Shown: positions 16,995 to 28,395 of the stretch, in pieces
How the letters are laid out: every line of letters begins with the position of its first letter
Position numbering within the stretch: the first letter of the stretch is position 1
From: Hyphomicrobiales bacterium
GTDB lineage: Bacteria > Pseudomonadota > Alphaproteobacteria > Rhizobiales > Rhizobiaceae
Assembly: GCA_002401155.1 (NCBI GenBank)
Contig: NVSG01000002.1
Location: 407,462 to 471,461 of the forward strand
DNA length: 64,000 nucleotides
Reading direction: 5' to 3'
The notes under the pieces: model-generated
Databases searched by the model: none
What the model was told of the DNA's origin: nothing
What the model saw: only the letters and a program-made list of their open reading frames with translations
Made by a program: the position numbers and the translations under genes

Positions 16995-18407
16995 CTAAAC
17001 CCCGGTGCCACCAACCGTCATTTCATTCATCCGAATGGTTGGCTGACCAACACCTACCGGTACGCTCTGGCCTGCTTTGCCGCACATGCCTATGCCCTTG
17101 TCGAGCTGCAAATCATTGCCGATCATGGTGATGCGCTTCATGGCTTCGGGGCCATTGCCGATGAGGTTCGCTCCCCGGATTGCCTGACCGACTTTGCCAT
17201 CTTTGATTTCATAGGCTTCGGTGCAGTTGAAAACAAATTTGCCAGAGGTGATATCCACCTGTCCGCCGCCAAAGGAAACAGCGTAAATACCATTCTTCAC
17301 TGATTCCATAATTTCCTGCGGATCGTGTTTGCCCGAATGCATATAGGTATTGGTCATGCGCGGCATTGGCATATGGGCATAGGATTCGCGCCTGCCATTG
17401 CCTGTGGGCTCCATGCCCATCAGCCGTGCGTTCTGGCGATCCTGCATGTAGCCTACTAAAATGCCGTCTTCGATCAGAACTGTATTTTCTGTCGGTGTTC
17501 CCTCATCATCGACGCTGAGCGAGCCGCGCCGTTCATCAATCGTGCCGTCATCCACAATGGTAACGCCCTTGGCTGCCACCTGTTCGCCCATCAATCCGGC
17601 AAATGCGGATGTTTTCTTGCGATTAAAGTCACCTTCAAGCCCGTGGCCAACCGCTTCATGCAACATGACGCCGGGCCAACCCGACCCCATCACCACATCA
17701 AACGTGCCAGCGGGCGCAGGTTTTGCACCCAGATTGACCAATGCCTGACGCAGGGCTTCATCCACAGCAAATTGCCAGCGATCCTCAGCCATGAATTCGC
17801 CAAAGCCGCGACGGCCACCTTCACCGTAGGAACCGGATTCCTGACGATCACCATCGCCAACCACCACGCTCACATTTACGCGAACCAAGGGACGCACATC
17901 ACGAACCAGATGTCCGTCTGCGCGCAGAATTTCCACCAATTGCCAACTGCCTGAGATGGAGGCCGTGACCTGACGAACCTTCGGATCTTTGGCACGGGCA
18001 TAGGCATCGATTGCCTCGAGGAATTTCACCTTGTCGGCAAAGCTGGGAGAACCAAGCGGGTTTTCGTCACTATATAGTGCGCGGTTTGTACCCTTGGGCG
18101 CAGCAGTATAAGAACCACCATAGCCGCGCTGAACGGCACTCACTGCATCGGCTGCCCGTTTCAAACCGGCTTCCGATAAATCACCTGAATGGGCAAAGGC
18201 AGCGGTTTCGCCAACCACCGCCCGAAGACCAAATCCTTGATCGGTGTTGAACGTGCCTGACTTCAACCGGCCATTATCAAACATCAGGGATTCGCTCTGG
18301 CTATATTCCAGATAGAGTTCCCCATCTTCGCAATTGCCTAGAGTATCGGAGACAATGCTTTCCACGCGGGCCTTGTCCACATCAAATTTATCAAGAAGAG
18401 AATCCAT
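16995..18407 (-). CDS. tldD: Metalloprotease TldD
   Basis: 470 residues, full length. TldD pairs with TldE/PmbA to form a zinc protease that processes modified peptides (first known from microcin B17) and degrades some antitoxins. The zinc motif HEAVGHGLEGD lies near residues 253-263, with the usual GGGQVDITSGKFVFN segment toward the C terminus. Its partner gene is not in the window. It follows ialB by 26 bases on the same strand. Confidence 0.96.
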   Translation of the reverse strand: MDSLLDKFDVDKARVESIVSDTLGNCEDGELYLEYSQSESLMFDNGRLKSGTFNTDQGFGLRAVVGETAAFAHSGDLSEAGLKRAADAVSAVQRGYGGSYTAAPKGTNRALYSDENPLGSPSFADKVKFLEAIDAYARAKDPKVRQVTASISGSWQLVEILRADGHLVRDVRPLVRVNVSVVVGDGDRQESGSYGEGGRRGFGEFMAEDRWQFAVDEALRQALVNLGAKPAPAGTFDVVMGSGWPGVMLHEAVGHGLEGDFNRKKTSAFAGLMGEQVAAKGVTIVDDGTIDERRGSLSVDDEGTPTENTVLIEDGILVGYMQDRQNARLMGMEPTGNGRRESYAHMPMPRMTNTYMHSGKHDPQEIMESVKNGIYAVSFGGGQVDITSGKFVFNCTEAYEIKDGKVGQAIRGANLIGNGPEAMKRITMIGNDLQLDKGIGMCGKAGQSVPVGVGQPTIRMNEMTVGGTGV

Positions 18408-18433
18408 AATTACCTATGACCTATGGGAGTTGC

Positions 18434-18970
18434 CTATGGGAGTTGGTTGTAGCCTTCGGTGAAGCCATTCAGATCAACCGGGATGCCAATGCCTTCTTCC
18501 GGGGTCTGGAATACAATGAAGGTGGCGCTTTTGCCGGTTTTAAGAGTTTCCAGTAATTCACCTTTTAAAATGACTTCCGCATAACAACCGTCCTGAAAAC
18601 AGCGCACAAAATAAGCGCGGCCAATATCCTTGCCGTCCACATTCAGGCCCAGCCCGTTGGGCAGTAATACGCCAAGGGGCGCCAGAACACGCATAATCTC
18701 GGCTTTACCATCTGCGGTGCGCAGCACGACCACCGAAAGGCCGACTTCACTACGATCTTCCGCCACAACATTTTGCATCAGCGCGCATTGTTCGGAAATG
18801 GCCCCGGGCGGTGTATCGCAAACCATGGCCCATGCGCCGTGGTTCGATTTAACCGCTCCTTGAGCATTAGCACGTTCAGCGTAAGAAAAGCCCGTTACAG
18901 CACAAAGGATGAAAAGCGTCGAAAGGATAAAACTGTGAACAAATTTGGCGGTAAATCTGGTTCGTATCAT
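18434..18970 (-). CDS. Invasion-associated locus B (IalB) family protein
   Basis: 178 residues with a signal peptide (hydrophobic core about residues 12-30, probable cleavage after AERANA near residue 36), so exported to the periplasm. The rest matches the IalB family: WAMVCDTPPGAISEQCALMQ, VLRTADGKAEIMRVLAPLGVLLPNGLGL, and paired cysteines in VRCFQDGCYAEV. IalB proteins are named for a role in Bartonella entry into erythrocytes but are widespread in free-living relatives, where the role is unknown. The ialB-tldD-ctaC arrangement is common in Hyphomicrobiales. Confidence 0.92.
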   Translation of the reverse strand: MIRTRFTAKFVHSFILSTLFILCAVTGFSYAERANAQGAVKSNHGAWAMVCDTPPGAISEQCALMQNVVAEDRSEVGLSVVVLRTADGKAEIMRVLAPLGVLLPNGLGLNVDGKDIGRAYFVRCFQDGCYAEVILKGELLETLKTGKSATFIVFQTPEEGIGIPVDLNGFTEGYNQLP

Positions 18971-19326
18971 ATAAATTTCCGAATCATTGATCTCATAATG
19001 AGTGATGCTTTATGACAGCAACACATAAATTCATGCAACTTCTATGGCGTAGAGGAAGCAAATACCACAAATATTGTTGATTCTTTGGCGATAGACGATA
19101 TTTGCACACACTATCGGTGGCACGTTCGCAATGTTTGGTGTAAAAATGCCGCACAATTGTGACGCCAAGCACATTGCGATTAGTACGTCTTTGTGATCTT
19201 ACATGCGGGAATTGGAATTCTTGACGCTGGTCAGGCGGAGTTGCGGATTTTTAAAGTACGAGTTTTATTGGAATTGATTGACGAGCGGTCGTTTTATCCC
19301 GCCCGGCATTGACAGGAGAAAACGTG
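18971..19326. other. Divergent intergenic region between ialB and ctaC
   Basis: No open frame is credible here. It must hold promoters for both ialB (leftward) and ctaC (rightward). A possible -35 TTGACG is at 19221-19226 on the plus strand, without a convincing -10. An imperfect hairpin occupies 19127-19178: arms CGCAATGT/ACATTGCG, then TTGG/CCAA. A smaller pair CGATAG/CTATCG lies at 19089-19116. Confidence 0.5.
19127..19178. other. Imperfect inverted repeat upstream of ctaC
   Basis: Arms CGCAATGT-TTGG (19127-19138) and CCAA-GC-ACATTGCG (19165-19178) pair over 12 positions with a two-base bulge and a 26-base loop. It lies about 150 bases before the ctaC start. It could be a regulator site, a leader RNA structure or chance. 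Confidence 0.4.
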
Positions 19327-20196
19327 ATGAAAGTTATCACGGCAAGTTTTTCATTGGTACTAGCGTGGATGGCGCAAAGCGTGTCGGCACTGGCAGATCA
19401 GCCCGTGCCTTGGCAAATGTGGCATCAGACCGCTGCTAGCGATATGATGGAACGCATTGATTGGTTCGATGCGTATACTTTCTATTTTATTACGCCGATC
19501 ACCATTTTTGTGACGCTTCTGTTGGCCTATGTCATGGTGCGGTTTAGCGCCAAGAATAATCCTACCCCTTCAAAAACAAGTCATAATTCGACCATTGAAG
19601 CTGTCTGGACCATCGGCCCGATCGTTGTGTTGGTGATGATTGCTTTCCCGTCCTTTGATTTGCTCAATCGCCAATTGGCCCCGCAGGAAGAACCTGCAAT
19701 GACCATCAAGGCCACCGGATACCAGTGGTATTGGGGCTTTGAATATATGGACGGCAGTGAGATTTCTTTCGATACACTGATGTTGCTGGAAGAAGACCGC
19801 GCCGAAATCGGCAAGACCGATAAGGCCATTTACCCGCGCCTGCTGGCTGTGGATAATGAAATCGTCGTGCCTGTGAATGAGATGGTTCGTGTTTTGGTAA
19901 CAGGTGCCGATGTTATCCATTCGTTTGCTATGCCTGCCTTTGGCGTCAAGGTTGATGCTGTCCCGGGCCGTATGAACGAGACATGGTTCAAAGCAAATCG
20001 CGAAGGCCTGTTCTACGGTCAGTGTTCCGAGCTTTGCGGCAAGGATCACGCATTCATGCCAATAGCAATCAGGGTTGTTTCCCGCGAAAAATTTGACGCA
20101 TGGAAATCAGCCGCCGTTGATGATGTGGAAGCTGCCAACCAAGCGTTGATGGCCTCCATTGCAAGCGACAAACCAGTTAAAGTTGCCGGAAACTAA
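19327..20196 (+). CDS. ctaC: Cytochrome c oxidase subunit II
   Basis: A 289-residue subunit of aa3-type cytochrome c oxidase that accepts electrons from cytochrome c. An N-terminal signal (about residues 1-22) and two membrane helices (about 45-65 and 85-108) precede the periplasmic cupredoxin domain. All CuA ligands are visible: His in DVIHSFAMPAFGVK, then CSELCGKDHAFM. The conserved aromatic electron-entry patch is YQWYWGFEY. The ATG at 19327 is used because AGGAG (19314-19318) lies eight bases before it. It is first in the ctaCD unit. Confidence 0.97.
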   Translation: MKVITASFSLVLAWMAQSVSALADQPVPWQMWHQTAASDMMERIDWFDAYTFYFITPITIFVTLLLAYVMVRFSAKNNPTPSKTSHNSTIEAVWTIGPIVVLVMIAFPSFDLLNRQLAPQEEPAMTIKATGYQWYWGFEYMDGSEISFDTLMLLEEDRAEIGKTDKAIYPRLLAVDNEIVVPVNEMVRVLVTGADVIHSFAMPAFGVKVDAVPGRMNETWFKANREGLFYGQCSELCGKDHAFMPIAIRVVSREKFDAWKSAAVDDVEAANQALMASIASDKPVKVAGN

Positions 20197-21828
<1,632 letters not shown>

Positions 21829-21846
21829 GTCAAAATCACAAAATCG

Positions 21847-21879
21847 ATGAAACGCCGGAACTTCCGGCGTTTCATTTTA
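21847..21879 (+). terminator. Intrinsic terminator after ctaD
   Basis: A perfect 14-base inverted repeat (arms ATGAAACGCCGGAA and TTCCGGCGTTTCAT, one base apart, so the real loop is about five bases) is followed by TTTTAA. It should end or attenuate the ctaCD transcript before ctaB. Confidence 0.75.
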
Positions 21880-21922
21880 AAGTTCGAAAATCAGAGTAAT
21901 TGTTTAAACAGGCATTATCGTA

Positions 21923-22855
21923 ATGGCCACGCTGGAAAATGAAGTTTTAGCCGATCAGGGCGTTCGCATTTCAACTGCAACGCCAGCGGATTACTTTGCC
22001 TTGCTGAAACCACGGGTGATGTCACTGGTGGTTTTTACAGCAGTGGTTGGTCTGGTTGTTGCCCCCGGCGACATCAATCCATTCATCGGCTTTATTGCTA
22101 TCCTGTGCATCACAGTTGGCGCAGGAGCATCCGGCGCACTTAATATGTGGTATGAGGCCGATATTGATAAGATCATGAAGCGCACCGCCAACCGGCCTAT
22201 TCCGTCCGGACGGATCACCAAAAATGAGGCGCTTGGCTTCGGACTTACCCTTTCCTTCATGTCCGTTCTGGTGATGGGCATTCTGGTAAACTGGTTTTCA
22301 GCTTCGTTTCTGGCCTTCACCATTGTTTATTACGCCGTTTTCTACACCATGTGGCTGAAGCGTGCGACACCGCAGAACATCGTTATTGGCGGCGCTGCTG
22401 GTGCTTTTCCCCCGATGATCGGTTGGGCAGCTGTTACCGGCAACGTCTCCATTGAAAGCTTCGCGCTTTTCGCCATCATCTTTTTGTGGACCCCGCCGCA
22501 TTTTTGGGCGCTGGCATTGTTCAAAAAAAGCGACTATGGCGCAGCAGGCATTCCGATGATGCCAAATGTCAAAGGCGAACGTTCTACTCAAAACCAGATA
22601 TTTGGTTACGCTTTTCTAACCGCAGCCGCTGGCGTAATGCCGTGGGCTATTGGCTTCGCCAGCACTGGTTATGGCGTCGTTTCAGCACTGCTTGGCGCAG
22701 TCTTCATCAAATATTCCTACGATGTCTGGATGATGCCATCTGACAGCGAGACAAATGCACCAGCCAAAAAATTATTTGGCTTTTCAATTCTTTACCTTTT
22801 CCTCGTATTCTCAGCTCTTTTGGTTGAGTCAATCATCGCAAGGGTAATGGCGTAA
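21923..22855 (+). CDS. ctaB: Protoheme IX farnesyltransferase (heme O synthase)
   Basis: A 310-residue UbiA-family membrane prenyltransferase with about nine helices that adds a farnesyl chain to heme b to make heme O, the precursor of heme A in this oxidase. The allylic-diphosphate motif is [19 protein letters not shown] near residues 76-94, with a second Asp-containing loop in [18 protein letters not shown]. Its TAA shares its last base with the ATG of the next gene, so translation is probably coupled. Confidence 0.97.
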   Translation: MATLENEVLADQGVRISTATPADYFALLKPRVMSLVVFTAVVGLVVAPGDINPFIGFIAILCITVGAGASGALNMWYEADIDKIMKRTANRPIPSGRITKNEALGFGLTLSFMSVLVMGILVNWFSASFLAFTIVYYAVFYTMWLKRATPQNIVIGGAAGAFPPMIGWAAVTGNVSIESFALFAIIFLWTPPHFWALALFKKSDYGAAGIPMMPNVKGERSTQNQIFGYAFLTAAAGVMPWAIGFASTGYGVVSALLGAVFIKYSYDVWMMPSDSETNAPAKKLFGFSILYLFLVFSALLVESIIARVMA

Positions 22856-23058
22856 TGAGTGATGAGAAAATGAAAAACGAAGCTACGCAAGAAAATGAAG
22901 TTATGTATGAAGAAGGCATTGTTCTGACCGATGCCCAGAAAAAATCTCAGCGCGCTCGTAATATCGCAATTGGATTAGTGCTTGGCGGGTTGGTTGTACT
23001 TTTCTATGGCGCAACCGTCGTAAAATTTGGCCCCGAAATTCTTCAGCGGGCGATGTAA
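22855..23058 (+). CDS. coxF: CoxF-like small oxidase-cluster membrane protein
   Basis: A 67-residue protein with a charged N-terminal tail and one membrane helix (about residues 38-57: NIAIGLVLGGLVVLFYGATVVK). Small proteins of this form are found between ctaB and ctaG in Hyphomicrobiales and are labelled CoxF. The role is uncertain, perhaps in oxidase assembly or as a small subunit. It overlaps the ctaB stop by one base and ends one base before the ctaG start. Confidence 0.85.
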   Translation: MSDEKMKNEATQENEVMYEEGIVLTDAQKKSQRARNIAIGLVLGGLVVLFYGATVVKFGPEILQRAM

Positions 23059-23059
23059 C

Positions 23060-23689
23060 TTGGAACAGAATTTGGCAAACCAGCAAACACCAGAGGGAAA
23101 AGGCAACGCAAAGAATTTGCGCGTCGGTGCTATTTGCCTTGGGCTGGTTTTCGGCATGGGCGGAATGGCCTATGCAGCTGTGCCTCTTTACAAGATATTT
23201 TGTCAGGTAACCGGTTTTGGCGGCACCACCCAGCGTGTTGACAACATGGATGGCATCAAAATTCTCGACCGTGAAATCACGGTGATTTTTGACGCCAACA
23301 TGACCTCCGGCCTTGATTGGCGTTTCAAACCTGTTCAGCGCCGGGTTAAGGTGAAACTGGGTGAGTTGAAAAAAATCTCCTACATGGCCGAAAACCTGTC
23401 GGATAAAACCCTCACCGGAACAGCCACCTTCAACGTGACGCCGCAGGCAATTGGTGCCTATTTCAACAAAATCGAATGCTTTTGCTTCACCGATACAAGA
23501 ATTGAACCACACGGCAAACTGGATATGCCGGTAGTGTTCTTCATTGATCCTGATCTTGATCAGGAAGAGATTTTGAAATCGATTGAATCAATCACCCTCT
23601 CATACACTTTCTTTCCAACAAAATCTGAGGCACCCGAACGGGTGTCCAGTGCTAATCAGATTATTGATGGTACGGATAACAAATTATAA
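23060..23689 (+). CDS. ctaG: Cytochrome c oxidase assembly protein CtaG/Cox11
   Basis: A 209-residue CtaG (Cox11) that inserts copper into the CuB site of subunit I. One membrane anchor (about residues 22-42) precedes a periplasmic beta domain with the copper motif KIECFCFTDT near residue 137. The start is taken as TTG at 23060, one base after the coxF stop. The longer frame beginning at 23027 lies inside coxF, and a later ATG would remove the anchor. Coupled translation with coxF would compensate for the weak ribosome site. Confidence 0.93.
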   Translation: MEQNLANQQTPEGKGNAKNLRVGAICLGLVFGMGGMAYAAVPLYKIFCQVTGFGGTTQRVDNMDGIKILDREITVIFDANMTSGLDWRFKPVQRRVKVKLGELKKISYMAENLSDKTLTGTATFNVTPQAIGAYFNKIECFCFTDTRIEPHGKLDMPVVFFIDPDLDQEEILKSIESITLSYTFFPTKSEAPERVSSANQIIDGTDNKL

Positions 23690-23748
23690 TCAGAATCGCG
23701 TTTCCGAGAAAAAGCGGAACCGCAAAAAGGTAATACAGGAGAAATATC

Positions 23749-24627
23749 ATGTCAGATGGTCATAACGTCGATCACGACTATCACATTGTAGATCCAAGCC
23801 CTTGGCCATTGATTGGCGCTATTGGTGGCTTCACAATGGCGATTGGTGCCATTGCTGGCATGCGGTATCTCAATGATGATGTCTTCATGTTTGCCGGTGT
23901 TGATCTGGCCAATCCTTGGTTGTTCTATATCGGTGTAGCCCTTGTGCTTTACACCATGTTTGCTTGGTGGAGTGATACCATCAAGGAAAGCCATGCAGGC
24001 GATCATACTCCAGTGGTGCAGATGCATCTGCGCTACGGCATGATCCTGTTCATTGCTTCAGAAGTCATGTTCTTCGTGGCTTGGTTCTGGGCTTTCTTTG
24101 ATGCAAGTCTTTTCGCTAATGAAGCTGCGCAATTTGCAAGGGTTGAATATACTGGTGGTCAATGGCCACCAGTTGGCATTGAAGTGCTGGACCCAATGCA
24201 TCTGCCACTGTTCAACACGGTCATCCTGCTGCTTTCAGGCACAACGGTGACGTGGGCGCATCACGCGTTGATACACAATGAACGCGGCACGCTGAAAGGC
24301 ATGCTGTTCATCACAGTAGTGCTCGGCATCCTGTTCTCCGGCGTTCAGGCTTACGAATATGCCCATGCACCTTTTGCCTTCAAAGAGTCCGTCTATGGCG
24401 CGACCTTCTTCATGGCGACAGGCTTCCATGGTTTCCATGTATTGGTCGGCACGATCTTCCTGCTGGTTTGCTTGTTCCGTGCCATGGCAGGCCATTTCAG
24501 ACCTGAAAAGCATTTTGGTTTTGAAGCTGCCGCATGGTATTGGCACTTTGTGGATGTGGTTTGGTTGTTCCTGTTCTTCACCATCTATATCTGGGCTTCA
24601 TGGGGAGCTACATTGGCGCACGTCTAG
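23749..24627 (+). CDS. ctaE: Cytochrome c oxidase subunit III
   Basis: A 292-residue subunit with seven membrane helices that stabilises the catalytic core. Family segments are [56 protein letters not shown] and the C-terminal [28 protein letters not shown] precedes the ATG. It closes the oxidase genes and is followed by a terminator. Confidence 0.97.
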   Translation: MSDGHNVDHDYHIVDPSPWPLIGAIGGFTMAIGAIAGMRYLNDDVFMFAGVDLANPWLFYIGVALVLYTMFAWWSDTIKESHAGDHTPVVQMHLRYGMILFIASEVMFFVAWFWAFFDASLFANEAAQFARVEYTGGQWPPVGIEVLDPMHLPLFNTVILLLSGTTVTWAHHALIHNERGTLKGMLFITVVLGILFSGVQAYEYAHAPFAFKESVYGATFFMATGFHGFHVLVGTIFLLVCLFRAMAGHFRPEKHFGFEAAAWYWHFVDVVWLFLFFTIYIWASWGATLAHV

Positions 24628-24651
24628 TCGGCGACGAGATTTAAAGTTTCG

Positions 24652-24685
24652 AAGGCGGCTGATCCTATTGGCCGCCTTTTCTTTT
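24652..24685 (+). terminator. Intrinsic terminator after ctaE
   Basis: Arms AAGGCGGC and GCCGCCTT with an 11-base loop, followed by TTCTTTT. It lies 25 bases after the ctaE stop. Confidence 0.7.
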
Positions 24686-24714
24686 GAGTTCATAAAACTA
24701 CTGCAGGATTTATT

Positions 24715-25116
24715 ATGGCCAGTTCCCACGACAAGGCGCTCTATCCACCGGTATCTCCCGTCACAGTCGGGCTAAAAGGTATTTGCCCAAGATGCGGACA
24801 AGGGCGTTTATTTGCAGGCGTTCTAGCACCGGCAAAGGAATGCATGAGCTGCAAGCTCGATTATTCTTTTATTGATTCTGGTGATGGACCAGCCGTTTTT
24901 GTCATCATGATCATGGGCTTCGTTCTTCTGGGGCTTGCGCTGGCATTCGACAATATGTTTCACCCACCGATTTGGGTGCATGTGATTGTCTGGGGTCCGG
25001 TCATCGTCATCTCGTGCCTGTGGACGTTGCGCATTTGCAAGGGCTTTATGATTGCCCTGCAATTTAACACCGATGCCAGACAGGGCACGCTTTCTGACGA
25101 GAACGACGAAGCGTAG
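24715..25116 (+). CDS. DUF983 family membrane protein
   Basis: 133 residues. An N-terminal zinc-ribbon-like segment (CPRCGQG near residue 24, paired with CMSC near 43) is followed by two membrane helices (about 58-80 and 86-105). DUF983 proteins sit in the oxidase cluster between ctaE and surf1 in many alphaproteobacteria, which suggests a part in oxidase assembly, but no biochemical function is established. CAGGA precedes the ATG. It is three bases upstream of surf1. Confidence 0.93.
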   Translation: MASSHDKALYPPVSPVTVGLKGICPRCGQGRLFAGVLAPAKECMSCKLDYSFIDSGDGPAVFVIMIMGFVLLGLALAFDNMFHPPIWVHVIVWGPVIVISCLWTLRICKGFMIALQFNTDARQGTLSDENDEA

Positions 25117-25119
25117 CTT

Positions 25120-25884
25120 ATGGCCCAACCTAAAATGAATAAGGCCAAAAATAGTTTATCCAAATGGATCATGGCCATATTGGTCATCGGAGCTTTCATT
25201 ACCCTTTGCTTTCTCGGCAATTGGCAGGTGCAAAGGCTGGAATGGAAAGAGGCATTGATCGCACAAATTGATCAGCGCATGGCAGCCGCCCCGGTCTCCA
25301 TTGGTGAAATGCAGACCATCCAGAAAAATGGCAAGGATGTTGATTATCGTCCGGTGATGGTGACGGGCACTTTTGATCATGACAATGAGGCCTATTATTA
25401 CAACACCAATAACGGCGTGGTCGGATGGAATGTCTTCACTCCGTTAAAGACCGATAGCGGCTTGGTGGTATTGGTCAATCGTGGCTTTGTGCCTGAAGTA
25501 TTTCGTGAGCCAGCGGCTCGCGCCAAAGGGCAGGTGACAGGCATCCAATCCATCACCGGTCTTGCCCGCACGCCGCCAGCTGAAAAACCAAATTCCTTCA
25601 TGCCTGAAAATGACATCGCGGCAAATATTTTCTTCTGGAAAGACTTGCCCGCCATGGCCGCGAAAATGGGGCAGGGTAGAGGTGAGGTCACTCCGTTCTT
25701 TATCGATGCAGGCAAGAGCCAAACCCCCGGTGGTTACCCCAAAGGCGGAACCACAAGAGTATCGTTTCCCAACAACCATCTTCAATATGCTGTCACATGG
25801 TACGGGCTGGCATTCGGCCTCGTGCTGGTATCCGGTTTTTTCCTTTGGTCTAATAGAAAAAGCAAAACGCACACCAAAGCTTGA
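25120..25884 (+). CDS. SURF1 family cytochrome oxidase assembly protein
   Basis: 254 residues with a helix near each end (about 17-35 and 228-246) and a periplasmic domain between, the normal SURF1 topology. SURF1 helps insert heme A into subunit I. Recognisable parts are LGNWQVQRLEWKEALI near residue 31, YRPVMVTGTFD near 76, VLVNRGFVP near 118 and NNHLQYAVTWYGLAF near 219. It is transcribed with DUF983. Confidence 0.94.
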   Translation: MAQPKMNKAKNSLSKWIMAILVIGAFITLCFLGNWQVQRLEWKEALIAQIDQRMAAAPVSIGEMQTIQKNGKDVDYRPVMVTGTFDHDNEAYYYNTNNGVVGWNVFTPLKTDSGLVVLVNRGFVPEVFREPAARAKGQVTGIQSITGLARTPPAEKPNSFMPENDIAANIFFWKDLPAMAAKMGQGRGEVTPFFIDAGKSQTPGGYPKGGTTRVSFPNNHLQYAVTWYGLAFGLVLVSGFFLWSNRKSKTHTKA

Positions 25885-25938
25885 CACTTGGTGCAACTCA
25901 CTTTCTATTCCCGATATGATTTCATTGGAGAACAACGC

Positions 25939-26952
25939 GTGAGCGAAGCTGGCAATCTGGCTGAAGGCAAGAATGATTTAACGTTGCGCCTCTGCGGCCC
26001 GCGTGGCTTTTGCGCAGGCGTTGACCGCGCCATTCAAATGGTAATTGTTGCGTTGAAAAAATACGGCGCACCGGTATATGTTCGCCACGAAATTGTCCAC
26101 AATCGCTATGTAGTCGAAGGGCTGGAAAATCTGGGAGCCGTTTTCGTCAAGGAACTCGATGAAATTCCGCCGACAGATCAGCCGGTAATTTTTTCTGCCC
26201 ACGGTGTTCCAAAATCTGTGCCGGAAGACGCAAAATCCAAAAACCTGTTCTATCTGGATGCAACCTGCCCATTGGTTTCTAAAGTCCATAAACAAGCCCT
26301 ACGACACATGCGTAAAGGTCGCCATGTGCTGCTGGTGGGCCATAAGGGACACCCGGAAGTCATCGGCACTATGGGCCAAATGCCTCCTGGCACGATGACT
26401 CTGGTCGACACAATGGAAGACGCCGAACAGTTGATGCCCGAAGACCCAAGCCAGCTTGGTTACGTCACCCAGACAACCCTTTCCATGGATGATATGGGGG
26501 ACGTGCTGAACTGCCTAGAAAAGCGGTTCCCGGCTCTTCAGGCACCGGTCTCTGATTCGATTTGCTATGCCACCACCAACCGTCAAGATGTGGTGAAACA
26601 GGCAGCAAAAAATGCCGATCATTTCATCATCGTCGGCGCGCCTAATTCTTCCAATTCAAAGCGTCTGGTGGAGGTTGCCATTAAAGCTGGAGCCAAGCGC
26701 TCCCTTCTGGTTCAAAACGCCTCTGAAATCCCGTGGGGTGAAATGGAAGGCGCAAAAACGATCGGTCTTTCTGCTGGTGCATCCGCTCCTGAAATTCTGG
26801 TCAATGAAATCATCGAGTGCTTTCGCGATCGTTTCAATATGAAGCTAGATCTGGTGGAAACAGTTCAGGAAACTGAAAATTTCCCTCTGCCTCGTGAAAT
26901 TCGCGACGTGGTATTAACAACGGCTGATATGGCCTTTGTGAATGGTGAATAA
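25939..26952 (+). CDS. ispH: 4-hydroxy-3-methylbut-2-enyl diphosphate reductase
   Basis: A 337-residue [4Fe-4S] enzyme that makes IPP and DMAPP in the last step of the MEP isoprenoid pathway. The cluster cysteines are in GFCAGVDRA (about residue 25), DATCPLVSKVH (about 114) and DSICYATTNRQ (about 214). The catalytic Glu region and C-terminal LSAGASAPE are intact. The start is GTG at 25939 with GGAG nine bases upstream; the longer frame from 25888 lacks such a site. Its presence means the cell uses the MEP route, so a dxs must exist elsewhere. Confidence 0.96.
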   Translation: MSEAGNLAEGKNDLTLRLCGPRGFCAGVDRAIQMVIVALKKYGAPVYVRHEIVHNRYVVEGLENLGAVFVKELDEIPPTDQPVIFSAHGVPKSVPEDAKSKNLFYLDATCPLVSKVHKQALRHMRKGRHVLLVGHKGHPEVIGTMGQMPPGTMTLVDTMEDAEQLMPEDPSQLGYVTQTTLSMDDMGDVLNCLEKRFPALQAPVSDSICYATTNRQDVVKQAAKNADHFIIVGAPNSSNSKRLVEVAIKAGAKRSLLVQNASEIPWGEMEGAKTIGLSAGASAPEILVNEIIECFRDRFNMKLDLVETVQETENFPLPREIRDVVLTTADMAFVNGE

Positions 26953-26954
26953 GA

Positions 26955-27938
26955 GTGGCTGTTTATACAGAAATATCCGATATGGAACTCGCTGCCTATC
27001 TTCGCCTCTATGACATCGGAGAGTTGCACTCTATCAAAGGCATTGCGGAGGGCGTGGAAAATTCCAACTTTCTGATCACCACAGATGATGGCCCCTTCAT
27101 CCTGACGCTCTACGAAAAACGGGTTGCCTCCGAAGATCTCCCTTTCTTTCTGGGACTGAAAGAACATCTCGCCGATGCAGGTTTTTCCTGCCCAAGACCC
27201 ATTGCCATGAAATCCGGCGAGACCCTTGGCACTTTGGCGGGCAGGCCATCGGCGATCATCAGTTTTCTTGACGGTCTTTCTGTCAGCGAACCCACGGTTA
27301 AAAACTGCTATCAGGTTGGCGCAGCTCTGGGAAAAATGCATTTGCTGGCGAGCGATTTCAAAATTCATCGCAAAAATGCTCTAACCCTCGAAAATTGGCG
27401 ACCGCTATTTGAAGCCTCCGGTGAGCGTGCAAACGAGGTGCAGGAAGGTCTGGTGAAATTCATTTCGACGGAACTCGATTTCCTAGAAAAGAACTGGCCG
27501 GGCACACTGCCATCGGGCGTCATCCATGCCGATCTGTTTCCCGATAATGTCTTCTTTCTAAAGGACCAGCTTTCAGGCTTCATCGACTTCTATTTCGCCT
27601 GCAATGATTTGCTGGCATTCGATCTGGCCACTTGCATAAATGCATGGTGCTTTGATGCAAAGAACGTCTTTGAGCCAGAAAAAGCAAACGCCCTGATACG
27701 CGGTTATGTTTCGGAGCGCCCGCTTTCTCAGGCAGAATATGACGCGCTGCCGATTTTGTGTCGCGGGTCAGCATTACGGTTCTTGTTGACCCGTCTTTAC
27801 GACTGGCTAAACGTGCCACCCGGTGCATTGGTCGTCCCCAAAAAACCTGATGAATATATTGAGAAACTCCGTTTTCATCAGACCATCAACCAGACTCCAT
27901 CCTATGAATTGAGCGCAAAAGAAGCAGGACTTTTATGA
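26955..27938 (+). CDS. thrB: Homoserine kinase, ThrB type II (APH-like fold)
   Basis: A 327-residue kinase of the choline/aminoglycoside kinase fold that phosphorylates homoserine on the way to threonine. Motifs are the N-terminal [12 protein letters not shown], the catalytic loop [11 protein letters not shown] near residue 192 and metal-binding [10 protein letters not shown] near 211. The start is GTG, two bases after the ispH stop, and its TGA overlaps the rnhA ATG. The partner thrC is 9 kb away on the other strand. Confidence 0.95.
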   Translation: MAVYTEISDMELAAYLRLYDIGELHSIKGIAEGVENSNFLITTDDGPFILTLYEKRVASEDLPFFLGLKEHLADAGFSCPRPIAMKSGETLGTLAGRPSAIISFLDGLSVSEPTVKNCYQVGAALGKMHLLASDFKIHRKNALTLENWRPLFEASGERANEVQEGLVKFISTELDFLEKNWPGTLPSGVIHADLFPDNVFFLKDQLSGFIDFYFACNDLLAFDLATCINAWCFDAKNVFEPEKANALIRGYVSERPLSQAEYDALPILCRGSALRFLLTRLYDWLNVPPGALVVPKKPDEYIEKLRFHQTINQTPSYELSAKEAGLL

Positions 27939-28381
27939 TTGAACGCGTGCAGATTTGGACCGACGGATCGTGTTCGGGCAATCCCGGACCCGGAGGCTGG
28001 GGCGCTTTAATGCGGTTTGGCGACCATGAAAAAGAACTTTGCGGCGGAGCCGATGATACCACCAATAATAGAATGGAATTACAGGCAGCCATCGAATCCT
28101 TAAAGGCGCTGAAAAAACAGTGCCATGTGGACCTTTATACCGATTCTCAATATGTGCGCGGCGGTATTACCGGCTGGATTAAAAACTGGAAGAAAAACGG
28201 TTGGCGCACGGCCAATAAAAAGCCAGTGAAAAACATTGAACTTTGGCAAGCTCTGGAAGAAGCGCTAAGCCATCACGAGGTTGAATGGCATTGGGTAAAA
28301 GGCCATAACGGTCACCCGGAAAATGAACGGGCAGATGAACTCGCCCGCCAAGGAATGGAGCCTTATAAGCTCGGTTCCTGA
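27935..28381 (+). CDS. rnhA: Ribonuclease HI
   Basis: A 148-residue RNase H that cuts RNA in RNA:DNA hybrids. The four carboxylates are visible: Asp in [16 protein letters not shown] (residue 10), Glu in NNRMELQAA (about 49), Asp in YTDSQYV (about 70), and Asp in NERADELAR (about 134). Its length equals that of the E. coli enzyme. The ATG overlaps the thrB stop by four bases. Confidence 0.97.
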   Translation: MIERVQIWTDGSCSGNPGPGGWGALMRFGDHEKELCGGADDTTNNRMELQAAIESLKALKKQCHVDLYTDSQYVRGGITGWIKNWKKNGWRTANKKPVKNIELWQALEEALSHHEVEWHWVKGHNGHPENERADELARQGMEPYKLGS

Positions 28382-28395
28382 CGGGCGATTTCTGT

